Both the position numbers and the translations under genes were made by a program. From the NCBI GenBank assembly GCA_041744735.1, contig JBGTKH010000039.1, forward strand, positions 1 to 13,424: DNA of 13,424 nucleotides. The letters run 5' to 3'. Source of the stretch: JBGTKH01 sp041744735. GTDB taxonomy: Bacteria; Planctomycetota; Planctomycetia; Pirellulales; Pirellulaceae. Numbering within the stretch: the stretch's first letter is position 1; the number at the start of each line of letters is the position of its first letter. Shown in pieces: positions 1-7,598 of the stretch. The notes below the pieces were generated by a model. The model worked only from the letters and a program-made list of their open reading frames with translations, did no database searches and had not been told where the DNA came from.

Positions 1-932
1 TTGTGAGCGCCGAAGGTTTCCACGGCAACCTGACGATCGCCGAGCAACGCCGGAAGTGGCTCACCGAGAACTTCGACGTCAAAGACTTTCTGACGGTGAA
101 GGAAGTCATCGACGGTTCGTCGCTGAAGAAGGCAACGAAGAGTCGTCAAATGGTCGTCGTCCACAGCGACGAGTTTGACAGCCACGATGGCAAGCTGCAA
201 ATGACCGGCGCGGACACGGACCTGCAGCGATATGTGCAGGCCGTTCGCCGGCTACGCGACGCGGGATACAACCGCGTCATTGTGACTACTGACCACGGTT
301 TTTTCCACTGGCAGCCTGACGATGACGAGATCGACGGCCAAAAGCCGGACGGGGATCTGCAGTGGCAGCATCGGCGAGCGATGGTTGGTCACAAGCTGTC
401 CCATCCACAGGCGATCCACCTGAAGGTTTCTCAATCCGATTTGGAAGCGATGGTTCCTCGCAGCGTCAGCGCGTTTCGAACCTACGGCGGCCTGGGTTTC
501 TTCCACGGCGGAGCGACGTTGCAGGAGTTGATCATTCCCGTCGTCGTGGCCCAGTGGCCCGCCAAGGCCAAGAAGATCACGGTGGTGCTCAAGCCGGTAC
601 AGCACATCACCAGCGAGATTCCACGGGTGCAGGTGCAAGCCGGAGCGACGGGACAGATCACCCTGTTCGGCCCGGACAGCAACTTGCTGGCGCGTAACGT
701 CATGGCAAAGATCAAGGATCCGGCCACTGGGAAAGTTGTCTTCAAACACGCCAATCCTGTAACGATTGAACCGGAGGGCGAGGTTGTGACTATCCCACTG
801 AGCTTGGTGGACCCACGCCCGCAACTTGCGTTCGGAACGCTGCTGCTCGTGCAACTGCTGGATGCCGACGACGAGGAGATCCTGGCACAAGAAGAAATCA
901 CCTTGCGAACGGAAATAAATGATGAGTGGTAG
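1..932 (+). CDS. pglZ: BREX alkaline-phosphatase-like protein PglZ, C-terminal part (5' end outside window)
   Basis: About 309 codons are visible in frame from base 3. The GTG there is probably internal, because PglZ proteins are normally much longer. The visible part has the late half of the PglZ fold: a VVVHSDEFDSHDG stretch near residue 52, the metal-ligand-like motif VIVTTDHGFF near residue 92 (alkaline-phosphatase superfamily TxDHG), and HGGATLQELIIPVVVAQWP near residue 168, which closes the PglZ domain. A beta-rich tail follows. PglZ is a core BREX component found in all BREX types; its biochemical role is still unsettled. The gene directly downstream is BrxL-like, and pglZ-brxL is the usual 3' end of type 1 operons. 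The family is called from motif recognition. The BREX type cannot be fixed without the upstream genes. Confidence 0.85.
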   Translation, partial: VSAEGFHGNLTIAEQRRKWLTENFDVKDFLTVKEVIDGSSLKKATKSRQMVVVHSDEFDSHDGKLQMTGADTDLQRYVQAVRRLRDAGYNRVIVTTDHGFFHWQPDDDEIDGQKPDGDLQWQHRRAMVGHKLSHPQAIHLKVSQSDLEAMVPRSVSAFRTYGGLGFFHGGATLQELIIPVVVAQWPAKAKKITVVLKPVQHITSEIPRVQVQAGATGQITLFGPDSNLLARNVMAKIKDPATGKVVFKHANPVTIEPEGEVVTIPLSLVDPRPQLAFGTLLLVQLLDADDEEILAQEEITLRTEINDEW

Positions 933-1051
933 TAGAACGGAATTCATTCCGTTCAATCCGAAGAATTCGAGTAAGACAAGACGAACGGAATGAATTCCGT
1001 GCTCCTCGATAATCGAAACCAGAAGAAGGAACGGAATGAATTCCGTTCTAC
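932..1051. repeat. REP/BIME-like inverted repeat between pglZ and brxL (three hairpin copies)
   Basis: GTAG at 932-935 is followed by hairpin AACGGAA-TTCA-TTCCGTT (936-953). The inverted partner is at 1030-1047 and ends in CTAC (1048-1051), so the two outer 22-nt units are exact reverse complements. A third copy in the second orientation lies at 984-1001 with its last base changed and no CTAC. The element starts on the final base of the pglZ stop codon and fills almost the whole gap to brxL. The middle palindrome contains an ATG (990) in frame with brxL, which would add 24 low-complexity residues if used. Confidence 0.85.
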
Positions 1052-1061
1052 GAGCGAAACA

Positions 1062-3383
1062 ATGACCAAATCGAGTCATCCTGACTGGGTCGACACACTC
1101 GACCAAAAACTAATTGATGCGTTCCCTGGTCGCGTCGTGCGCAAGAACCTTGTCCAGCGACTGAAGGTTGGGTTCAGCATCCCGGTCTACGTGCTCGAGT
1201 ATTTGCTCGGCAAGTACTGTTCAACCACGGACGACAGCCAGATCGATGCCGGTTTGCAGAACGTTAAGGACATGATCAAGGAGCGGATCGTTCGCTCCGA
1301 CCAGAACGAGCTGATTAAGGCGAGGTTGCAGCGAAATCGGTCGCTCAAAATGATCGACTTGATCACGGTGACGTTCGACGAGAAGGACCAGGGCGGAAAG
1401 TACTGGGCAAAGTTTGCCACATCGGGACTGGACAAGGTTCACATCGACGAGCGCGTCGTGCATCAGTACGAAAGGACGTTGACCGGCGGCGTTTGGTCGA
1501 ATCTGGAGTTGGCATTCGACGAGTCGATTGTTCACGGGGGTGTGACACGGCCGTTTGTTCTGAAGCGGATGCAGCCGATTCAGATCGCCAGTGCCAACCT
1601 CGACGAATTCTGTCAGGGGCGGCGGGCCTTCACGCGCGAGGAGTGGGTATCGGTGCTGCTTCGCACGATGGGCTACGAGGGCGCCGAATCGACCTTCAGT
1701 TGGCGGCGCAAGCTGTTCTACCTGCTGCGGCTCGTGCCGATGGTGGAACGCAATTACAATTTGATCGAGCTTGGCCCCAAGGAAACCGGCAAGTCGTTCG
1801 TGTTCCGAGAGATCTCGCCCTACGCCAATCTCCTGTCGGGCGGCCAAGGCGCTGTCACCGATCTGTTCGGCTGGAAAAATCGCAAGGACAAACCGGGCTT
1901 GGTCGTGAAATACGATCTCGTGGCCTTCGATGAAGTTGCGGGAAATAACTTCAAATCCGCCAACGACAAGGACATGTACAAGGGTTACATGGAGCAGGGA
2001 TCATTTTCCCGAGGCGACGATAAAGGCACGATTTCCGCCGAGGCGGGCATCGTCTTCAACGGCAACATCCAGGGGGACATCGAGACGCTGGTCGAGACAT
2101 CGCATTTGTTTGCGCCGCTGCCCGAGACGATCCGCGATGACGATGCGTTCCACGACCGCTGGCATGCTTACTTGCCCGGCTGGGAAATGCCGAAGCTAAC
2201 TCCGAATCTGTTTACGTCGCACTTGGGATTCATCGCCGATTACATTGCCGAAATCTTCCACAACGAGTTGCGGCCGCTCAACTACACGGATTCTTACGAA
2301 CGTTACTTTGCCTTTGGGCCGAATCTCGGCCACCGCGACCGCAAGGCCGTGATGCGGACGGTGTCCGGGTTGATAAAGTTGATCCATCCCGACGGCGAGG
2401 CCAGCAAACAGGATCTGGCGGAGTACTTGGCATTCGCACTCGAAATGCGCCGCCGCGTCAAAGAACAACTCAAGCGGATCAATCCCACCGAGTTTCGTAC
2501 GGCCGACCTGACATTCATTGACAAAGAAACCGGCGACGAGATCTCCGTGCGCTGTCCGGAGATTCGCGAGATTGTGGATGCATCGTCGGCACCGGCCGAT
2601 CCTGGTCACGCCGCTTCGGTGAAGCACGGATCTCGATCCGGCCCCAAGGAAGTCTTTCACGGCTACGAGTTGCTGATGCCACTTGAGGCCGGTGGCATGG
2701 CCGAGGCGTTCATGGCCCGTAAACAAGCGACCGGCGAAACCGTGTTTCTTAAGCGAGTGCGAACCAAGTCCGCGGACAAGGATGCGCTGGAGCGAGAAAT
2801 ACGGATTTACGAGAAGCTGATGCGGATCAGCACGGACCACGTGCTGCAGGTTCTCGACTTCATGCGGGACGACGACTGCATCGCATTGGTGACCGAATTC
2901 GCCGACGGTGGTGATCTGAGAACCTACGTGGATGAACGAGGTGACGGCCACGGTTTGGTAACAAGTGAAGCCAAGGAAATTGCCACATCGATCGCGGCGG
3001 CACTGAAGGAGCTGCACTCGCACGACATCGTTCATCGCGATCTGAAGCCTCCGAATGTTCTCTGCTTGCACAGCCGCTGGAAGCTGGCTGATTTCGGAAT
3101 CTCGAAGAACCTGTCGCGCGTCGTGACGCAGAAGACATTTCAGCAATATGGCACGTTGGGCTATGCCGCGCCCGAGCAGTTCCAGGGCGTGGAAGCCAAA
3201 CCCAGCGCGGACATTTATTCGTTCGGAAAGGTCGTGGTCTTCCTGTTGACCGGCCAAACGGACGTAGACTACGTTCGATTTCCCGCTTGGCGTGCCTTCG
3301 TCGTTCCCTGCATTAACACCGATCCGCAACAACGGCCGGCGATTGACCAGATTATTCAGGACCTCGCGCACATCCCAATTTGA
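1062..3383 (+). CDS. brxL: BrxL-type BREX AAA+ protein fused to a C-terminal Ser/Thr protein kinase
   Basis: I chose ATG 1062 (773 aa) because residues 11-52 then match the usual BrxL N-terminus (FPGRVVRKNLVQRLKVG, PVYVLEYLLGKYC). An in-frame ATG at 990 lies inside a palindromic repeat and would add 24 unrelated residues. No strong ribosome site is seen for either. Residues 1-500 are BrxL: Walker A GPKETGKS 238-245, Walker B LVAFDE 286-291, sensor-like VFNGN 331-335, FHDRWHAYLPGWE 363-375 with a candidate arginine finger, and the post-AAA TVSGLIKLIHPDGE 433-446. The Lon-like serine/lysine protease domain expected next is absent. After a linker (501-530) comes a complete Hanks kinase: glycine loop LEAGGMAEAF 541-550, Lys564, Glu579, HRDLKPPN 658-665, DFG 677-679, APE 703-705, Asp717 and Arg758. 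All catalytic residues are present in one uninterrupted frame. BrxL is a DNA-binding ring ATPase of BREX defence. The kinase role here (self-, partner- or phage-protein phosphorylation) is inferred. Confidence 0.9.
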   Translation: MTKSSHPDWVDTLDQKLIDAFPGRVVRKNLVQRLKVGFSIPVYVLEYLLGKYCSTTDDSQIDAGLQNVKDMIKERIVRSDQNELIKARLQRNRSLKMIDLITVTFDEKDQGGKYWAKFATSGLDKVHIDERVVHQYERTLTGGVWSNLELAFDESIVHGGVTRPFVLKRMQPIQIASANLDEFCQGRRAFTREEWVSVLLRTMGYEGAESTFSWRRKLFYLLRLVPMVERNYNLIELGPKETGKSFVFREISPYANLLSGGQGAVTDLFGWKNRKDKPGLVVKYDLVAFDEVAGNNFKSANDKDMYKGYMEQGSFSRGDDKGTISAEAGIVFNGNIQGDIETLVETSHLFAPLPETIRDDDAFHDRWHAYLPGWEMPKLTPNLFTSHLGFIADYIAEIFHNELRPLNYTDSYERYFAFGPNLGHRDRKAVMRTVSGLIKLIHPDGEASKQDLAEYLAFALEMRRRVKEQLKRINPTEFRTADLTFIDKETGDEISVRCPEIREIVDASSAPADPGHAASVKHGSRSGPKEVFHGYELLMPLEAGGMAEAFMARKQATGETVFLKRVRTKSADKDALEREIRIYEKLMRISTDHVLQVLDFMRDDDCIALVTEFADGGDLRTYVDERGDGHGLVTSEAKEIATSIAAALKELHSHDIVHRDLKPPNVLCLHSRWKLADFGISKNLSRVVTQKTFQQYGTLGYAAPEQFQGVEAKPSADIYSFGKVVVFLLTGQTDVDYVRFPAWRAFVVPCINTDPQQRPAIDQIIQDLAHIPI

Positions 3384-3403
3384 ATCACATGCCAATCGAC
3401 AAG

Positions 3404-3477
3404 TCGGGGTGACAGGATTCGAACCTGCGACCTCTTGGTCCCGAACCAAGCGCTCTACCAGGCTGAGCCACACCCCG
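3404..3477 (-). tRNA. tRNA-Pro (anticodon CGG)
   Basis: Read on the minus strand, the acceptor stem pairs CGGGGTG with CACCCCG. The D arm contains GCTCAGCCTGGTAGAGC. The anticodon stem CTTGG/CCAAG encloses loop TTCGGGA, which gives anticodon CGG (codon CCG). The T arm contains GGTTCGAATCC. The discriminator base is A and CCA is not encoded. The gene is 74 nt long. Its 3' end lies 20 bp from the brxL stop codon and points at it. Its 5' end lies 41 bp downstream of the pcm stop on the same strand, so co-transcription with pcm is possible. Confidence 0.97.
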
Positions 3478-3518
3478 AGTCGCGTGCCGGTCGTATCATA
3501 CCTTGCCAAGCGCCGCGG

Positions 3519-4184
3519 TCAAAGGGGGATCTCGTCCTGGCTGATCAACGGCACGAAACGGCACGGAGTGAGGGGAACGGGGTAGGTGCGGTTGTCGATC
3601 TTGCGGATGGCTTGCAAGATTTGGCCGTCGCTGGGGCCGAAGGGGCCGACCAAAATGCCGCCGTCGCGAAGTTGCTCGAGTAGCACGGGTGGGCATTGCG
3701 TGGCGGCCGCGGTGACAATGATGCGATCGTAGGGTGACTCGGCAGGCCAGCCTTGCGAGCCGTCGGCCACGATGAAGCGAATGTTGTTGTGGCCGCGGTC
3801 GTGCAGGATTTGTTGGGCGTGACGCTGCAACCGCTCGTGGCGTTCGACCGTTACCACGTCGCCGGACAATTCGGCCAGGACCGCGGTCTGGTAGCCGCTG
3901 CCGGTGCCGATCTCCAGCACGTGCTCCGTGCCGGATAGTTCCAGCGCTTCACTCATCAGCGCGACGATGTACGGCTGGCTGATCGTTTGCCCACAGTCGA
4001 TGCCCAGTGCCTGATCCGCATACGCTTCGGCCGCCAGTTCTGCGGGCACAAACCGCTCACGAGGGACATGTTCCATCGCATCGAGCACTCGCGTGGAATT
4101 GATGCCGCGTGCCTTCAGATGCTGATCGATCATCCGCCGCCGAGCGGCCGCGAGATCAAGTTGCGGTTCAGGTCGCGCTGCCAT
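3519..4184 (-). CDS. pcm: Protein-L-isoaspartate O-methyltransferase
   Basis: This SAM-dependent enzyme methylates L-isoaspartyl residues in damaged proteins and so starts their repair; it is expected in the cytoplasm. With ATG 4184 the product is 221 aa, the usual size for the family. It shows the family signature GQTISQP (65-71), the SAM-binding motif I VLEIGTGSGYQTAVLA (89-104), acidic residue E114 at the end of the next strand (VVTVERHE), DGSQGW (141-146) and the RIIVTAAA strand (154-161). An in-frame ATG at 4244 would give 241 aa, but the extra codons are translated from the palindromic repeat at 4213-4289, so I reject it. No clear Shine-Dalgarno sequence precedes 4184. The upstream glucosidase gene is on the same strand but is separated by the repeat, so a shared transcript is uncertain. 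Confidence 0.95.
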   Translation of the reverse strand: MAARPEPQLDLAAARRRMIDQHLKARGINSTRVLDAMEHVPRERFVPAELAAEAYADQALGIDCGQTISQPYIVALMSEALELSGTEHVLEIGTGSGYQTAVLAELSGDVVTVERHERLQRHAQQILHDRGHNNIRFIVADGSQGWPAESPYDRIIVTAAATQCPPVLLEQLRDGGILVGPFGPSDGQILQAIRKIDNRTYPVPLTPCRFVPLISQDEIPL

Positions 4185-4212
4185 GAATGAGCCCGTTCTA
4201 TCGTTTTTCTTC

Positions 4213-4289
4213 GTAGCCGAACTCGTGAGAGTTCGATAATTCAAACTTTACACGTGAATTGCAAACCGAAGTCTCACGACTTCGGCTAC
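4213..4289. repeat. REP/BIME-like inverted pair (CCGAACTC family)
   Basis: GTAG (4213-4216) is followed by stem CCGAACTC, loop GTGA, and GAGTTCGA (4217-4236; the last base is unpaired). About 30 bp later comes CCGAAGTC, loop TCAC, GACTTCGG (4266-4285), then CTAC (4286-4289). The second hairpin is the reverse complement of the first apart from a paired C/G swap within the stem. The element lies between the stop of the glucosidase gene and the start of pcm. It could form a terminator- or attenuator-like structure in the transcript. Confidence 0.85.
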
Positions 4290-4299
4290 TCTAGGAACT

Positions 4300-6978
4300 T
4301 CAGGTGGCGGCCAGTTTTTCTAAACAGCGCACAACCAAGCTGGTCCAACCGGTTTGATGGTTGGCGCCGAGTCCTTGGCCGGTGTCGCCGTGGAAGTATT
4401 CGTGAAAGAGGACGAGATCGCGGAAGTGCGGATCGGCGCTATACGGGTCGCTGAGGCCGTGACAGGGTCGGCGGCCTTTGTCGTCGGGCAGGAAGAGCCG
4501 CGTCAGCCGCGCGTTCAGCTCCTGTGCCACTTGCTTCAAGTTCATCATGCGGCCCGAGCCGGTGGGGCATTCGACCTGCAAAGTGTCGCCATAGAAGTGA
4601 TGGTAACGTTCCAGCGATTCGATCAGTAGAAAGTTCAGCGGAAACCAAATCGGACCGCGCCAATTCGAGTTGCCGCCGAAGAATCCCGAATTCGATTCCC
4701 CTGGCACATACTCAACGCGGAATTGTTCCTGCTTGACGTGGAAGACGTACGGGCTCTTGTCGTGAAACTTCGACAACGACCGGATGCCGAACGGCGAGAG
4801 GAATTCTTGTTCGTCGAGCAGATACCGCAACACGCGCTCCAAGCGCTCGCGCGACGGACTGGCCAGCAAGCGATGTTTGTGTGACGGGCCGTTGTGGCTG
4901 TGGTCCATATACGAGATGTGTTTTGCCAGGTCGCCGCGATATTTCATGAACCATTCCGTGCGTTTGCGGAAACCGGACAGCCGCTGAATCACTTCGTCTT
5001 CCAGGACTTCAACGGCAAACAGCGGAATCAGGCCGGCGATCGAGCGCACTCGCAGCGGGACCGCGCGGTCTTCAACGTGCAAGTGGTCGTAGTAGAATCC
5101 GTCCTGCTCGTCCCACAGCCCGTTGCCGCCCAGCGTGTTGATGGCGTCGGCGATGTGCACGAAGTGTTCGAAGAATTTGGACGCGATGTCCTCAACCGCG
5201 GGATCGTCGCTGGCCAGCTCCAACGCCATGGACAACATCGTGGCACAGTAGAACGCCATCCACGCGGTGCCGTCGGCCTGTTCCAAAAAGCCGCCGGTGG
5301 GCAGCGGCCGTGAACGGTCGAACACGCCGATGTTGTCCAGGCCGAGAAACCCGCCCGCGAAGAGGTGTTTGCCGCGGAAGTCCTTGCGGTTTACCCACCA
5401 GGTGAAATTGATCAGCAGCTTCTGAAACACGCTGGATAGGAATTGACGATCGCGGCAGCCGCGCGGGCCTGTCATCTTGTACACGCGCCAGCAAGCCCAG
5501 GCGTGCACCGGCGGATTCACGTCCGAGAAGTTGAACTCGTACGCCGGGATTTGCCCGTTGGGGTGCATGTACCACTCGCGCAGAAACAATTGCAGTTGTT
5601 GTTTGGCGAAATCTGGGTCCAAGTGCGCGAACGGGATCATGTGAAACGCCGAGTCCCACGCCGCGTACCACGGGTATTCCCATTTGTCCGGCATCGAGAT
5701 GACGTCGCGGTTAAACAGATGCGGCCAATCGCTGTTGCGGATTTGTCTGCGCCCGGCGGGCGGCGGCGGCATGTTGGGGTCGCCGTTGAGCCAGTCTTCC
5801 ATCACGTAATGATAAAACTGTTTGGTCCAGAGCAGTCCCGCGTAGCCTTGGCGAATGATCTGCCGCTGGTTGTCGTCGTGCGTGTTGGCAATCAGCGGCT
5901 TGTAATACTCATTGGCTTCGGCGATGCGGCGGGCGAAGACTTTGTCGAACTCGTCGTCAAACCAACGCGCCGGTTTTTCTTCGTCGGACGAGAGCCGCAG
6001 CCGCACGGTCACGCTGCCGTCCGCGGGAATTTGCAGCCGGTAATAGGCCGCCACTTTGGTTCCCACCTTTTTTGGATTCACGGCCGATGTCTCGCCGCGC
6101 ACGACGTAATCGTGAAACGCATCTTTCACATAAATCTGCTGATTCGGGGCATCGAACAGCCGCTGGGTGTTCGTCTCATTGTCCGTGAACAGCCAAGTGA
6201 ACGCACTCGCATCGGATGCGGGTGCGGCTGCGAAGTAGAATCGGCCCAGTGTGGCGTGATCGGTAACCAGCGCCGCGTCGTCCACGCGCTGGATGATTGG
6301 CTTCAACGTACAGCCTTCGTGCACGCAGCCCCAGATCCAGGTGTTGCGGTACCACAGAGTCGGCAGCAGATGCACTTCCGCCGGCTCCAGCCCGCGATTG
6401 TGAACGGTGATGCGGATCAGGATATCGTCGGGAGAGTCCTTGGCGTACTCGGCCACGACGTCGAAATAGCGCTGTCCGCGAAGTGCGCCCGTATCGTGCA
6501 ATTCAAATTCCGCGTCCAGCTTGCCGCGGCGGCGATTCTCGGCCATCAGTTGCTCGTACGGAAATCGGCTCTGCGGATATTTGTACAGGGCCTTCATGTA
6601 CGAATGCGTGGGCGTTGAATCCAGATAGTAATAGCACTCCTTCACGTCCTCGCCGTGATTTCCCTCGGGGCCGGACAAGCCGAATAATCGTTCTTTCAGG
6701 AACGGGTCCTGTCCGTTCCACAGGGCCAGCGCGAAACACAACCGGCACTCGCGGTCAGTGATCCCCAGCAAACCATCTTCGCCCCAGCGATACGCGCGGC
6801 TGCGGGCGTGTTCGTGCGGAAAATGAGCCCAACAATTGCCATCGGCCGAATAATCCTCGCGCACGGTGCCCCATTGACGCTCGGCCAAATACGGCCCCCA
6901 GCGTTTCCAATTCTTCTGTCGAGCGGCATCTTCGGCCAGCCGCTGGGTTTCGGCACTTTGCGCGTTGGTGTGAGCCAT
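4300..6978 (-). CDS. GH63/MGH1-like glucosidase
   Basis: An 892-residue protein with no signal peptide or membrane segment, so probably cytoplasmic. The N-terminal half has the family's long beta-rich region: GNCWAHFPHEHARSRAYRWGEDGL (48-70), the LYKYPQSRFPYEQLMAENRRRG block (131-152), and TLWYRNTWIWG (207-217). From about residue 370 the (alpha/alpha)6 barrel follows: EYPWYAAWDSAFHM (434-447) with Asp442 a candidate general acid, FLSPFGIRSLSK (726-737), NSNWRGPIWFPLNFLLIESL (770-789), and HEYFHGDTGQGLGANHQTGW (859-878), where Glu860 is a candidate base. This resembles bacterial relatives of mannosyl-oligosaccharide glucosidase and the uncharacterised yeast YMR196W group. The substrate is unknown; an alpha-glucoside or glycogen-type sugar is a guess. 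GGAAA lies about 8 nt before ATG 6978. The catalytic assignments come from recalled family motifs. Confidence 0.85.
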   Translation of the reverse strand: MAHTNAQSAETQRLAEDAARQKNWKRWGPYLAERQWGTVREDYSADGNCWAHFPHEHARSRAYRWGEDGLLGITDRECRLCFALALWNGQDPFLKERLFGLSGPEGNHGEDVKECYYYLDSTPTHSYMKALYKYPQSRFPYEQLMAENRRRGKLDAEFELHDTGALRGQRYFDVVAEYAKDSPDDILIRITVHNRGLEPAEVHLLPTLWYRNTWIWGCVHEGCTLKPIIQRVDDAALVTDHATLGRFYFAAAPASDASAFTWLFTDNETNTQRLFDAPNQQIYVKDAFHDYVVRGETSAVNPKKVGTKVAAYYRLQIPADGSVTVRLRLSSDEEKPARWFDDEFDKVFARRIAEANEYYKPLIANTHDDNQRQIIRQGYAGLLWTKQFYHYVMEDWLNGDPNMPPPPAGRRQIRNSDWPHLFNRDVISMPDKWEYPWYAAWDSAFHMIPFAHLDPDFAKQQLQLFLREWYMHPNGQIPAYEFNFSDVNPPVHAWACWRVYKMTGPRGCRDRQFLSSVFQKLLINFTWWVNRKDFRGKHLFAGGFLGLDNIGVFDRSRPLPTGGFLEQADGTAWMAFYCATMLSMALELASDDPAVEDIASKFFEHFVHIADAINTLGGNGLWDEQDGFYYDHLHVEDRAVPLRVRSIAGLIPLFAVEVLEDEVIQRLSGFRKRTEWFMKYRGDLAKHISYMDHSHNGPSHKHRLLASPSRERLERVLRYLLDEQEFLSPFGIRSLSKFHDKSPYVFHVKQEQFRVEYVPGESNSGFFGGNSNWRGPIWFPLNFLLIESLERYHHFYGDTLQVECPTGSGRMMNLKQVAQELNARLTRLFLPDDKGRRPCHGLSDPYSADPHFRDLVLFHEYFHGDTGQGLGANHQTGWTSLVVRCLEKLAAT

Positions 6979-7174
6979 GTCGATATTTCCGCGTGAAGGA
7001 TGGTGGCGTCGCAGCCATCAGTATATTCGGTCCCGATGCGGGTGGAGAGTACCGGTTGTGAGGACCGCGGCCACAGCAAGAACGGACAGCGTGAGATACA
7101 CTTGAGAAAACCGCCGCGAGATTAATTCCCCACGGATTCAGGGCGGTCACGGATTACGAAGAGTACTGAGAAGC
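6979..7174. promoter_or_regulatory. Divergent intergenic region, glucosidase gene / PilZ gene
   Basis: This 196-bp gap separates two divergently transcribed genes, so it should hold both promoters. I see no palindromic repeat of the types found elsewhere in the window. A TTGAGA at 7102-7107 followed after 15 bp by a TAATTC is too weak and too closely spaced to call. The assignment rests on gene orientation only. Confidence 0.4.
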
Positions 7175-7552
7175 ATGTCTGCACAAGAATTCTGTCAAGT
7201 CGTGCGTAAGCCGCGGCATCAGGCGACGGGGGATACGTCGCTGCGCGTGTGGGTCGAACGGCCGGACGGTCGTGATCGGATCGTGGCCGCCGAGGCTCAT
7301 TTGGTCGACGTGTCGCGCAACGGCCTGCAGGTGCAGGTCAACAAGCTGTTCGCAACCGGAGAAGCGATCGTCGTGCGAATTGCCGGTGCGGCGGGTTTAG
7401 AGGTATCGCTGCCAGGGACCGTTCAATGGCAGCGCGCGGCAGAGAAGGGCGCGTGGTCCGTCGGATGTTCATTTCCCGAACCACTGGCCTGGGAAACGAT
7501 CGGCGAGTTGTTCCTGAATCAAATTCTCGCCACGGATGCTCCGGCCCACTGA
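7175..7552 (+). CDS. PilZ domain protein
   Basis: A 125-residue single-domain protein. Residues 20-104 fit a PilZ beta barrel: SLRVWVERP (22-30), the conserved LVDVSRNGLQV block (43-53) carrying D/NxSxxG as DVSRNG, and the late strands GTVQW (81-85) and SVGCSF (95-100). PilZ domains commonly bind cyclic di-GMP. The usual N-terminal RxxxR element is not present in standard form here (only RKPRH at 11-15), so binding is uncertain. There is no membrane segment or second domain, so it probably acts as a small cytoplasmic adaptor. ATG 7175 is preceded by a weak GAGAAG. The gene is convergent with the HMA-domain gene and has no obvious partner. Confidence 0.8.
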   Translation: MSAQEFCQVVRKPRHQATGDTSLRVWVERPDGRDRIVAAEAHLVDVSRNGLQVQVNKLFATGEAIVVRIAGAAGLEVSLPGTVQWQRAAEKGAWSVGCSFPEPLAWETIGELFLNQILATDAPAH

Positions 7553-7598
7553 ATCCACTGGCGTATGAACGCTCGATCTCATGTTCGGGCGGGTTCGC

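Noticed and set aside
990..1061. Upstream ATG at 990 as the start of the BrxL-kinase gene
   Set aside because: The 24 extra residues are encoded by palindromic repeat DNA and are polar and low in complexity; BrxL-like sequence begins only after ATG 1062.
252..1106. Minus-strand frame of 284 codons opposite pglZ
   Set aside because: It overlaps pglZ in antisense and its start region lies in the repeat element; there are no motifs.
2565..2652. Linker of the BrxL-kinase fusion as a possible frameshift or two-gene junction
   Set aside because: The frame is open throughout, with no stop, start codon plus ribosome site, or composition change; a true in-frame fusion is the simpler reading.
2196..3509. 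Minus-strand open frame of about 437 codons opposite brxL
   Set aside because: It runs antisense to the strongly supported BrxL-kinase frame and through the tRNA; its translation shows no domain.
3292..3585. Plus-strand frame containing a VTGFEPATSWSRT-like peptide
   Set aside because: This peptide is the well-known mistranslation of an antisense tRNA gene; the tRNA-Pro explains it.
5443..6618. Plus-strand open frame of about 391 codons opposite the glucosidase gene
   Set aside because: It is antisense to a long frame with clear glycoside-hydrolase motifs; its His/Arg/Val-rich translation is typical of a high-GC shadow.
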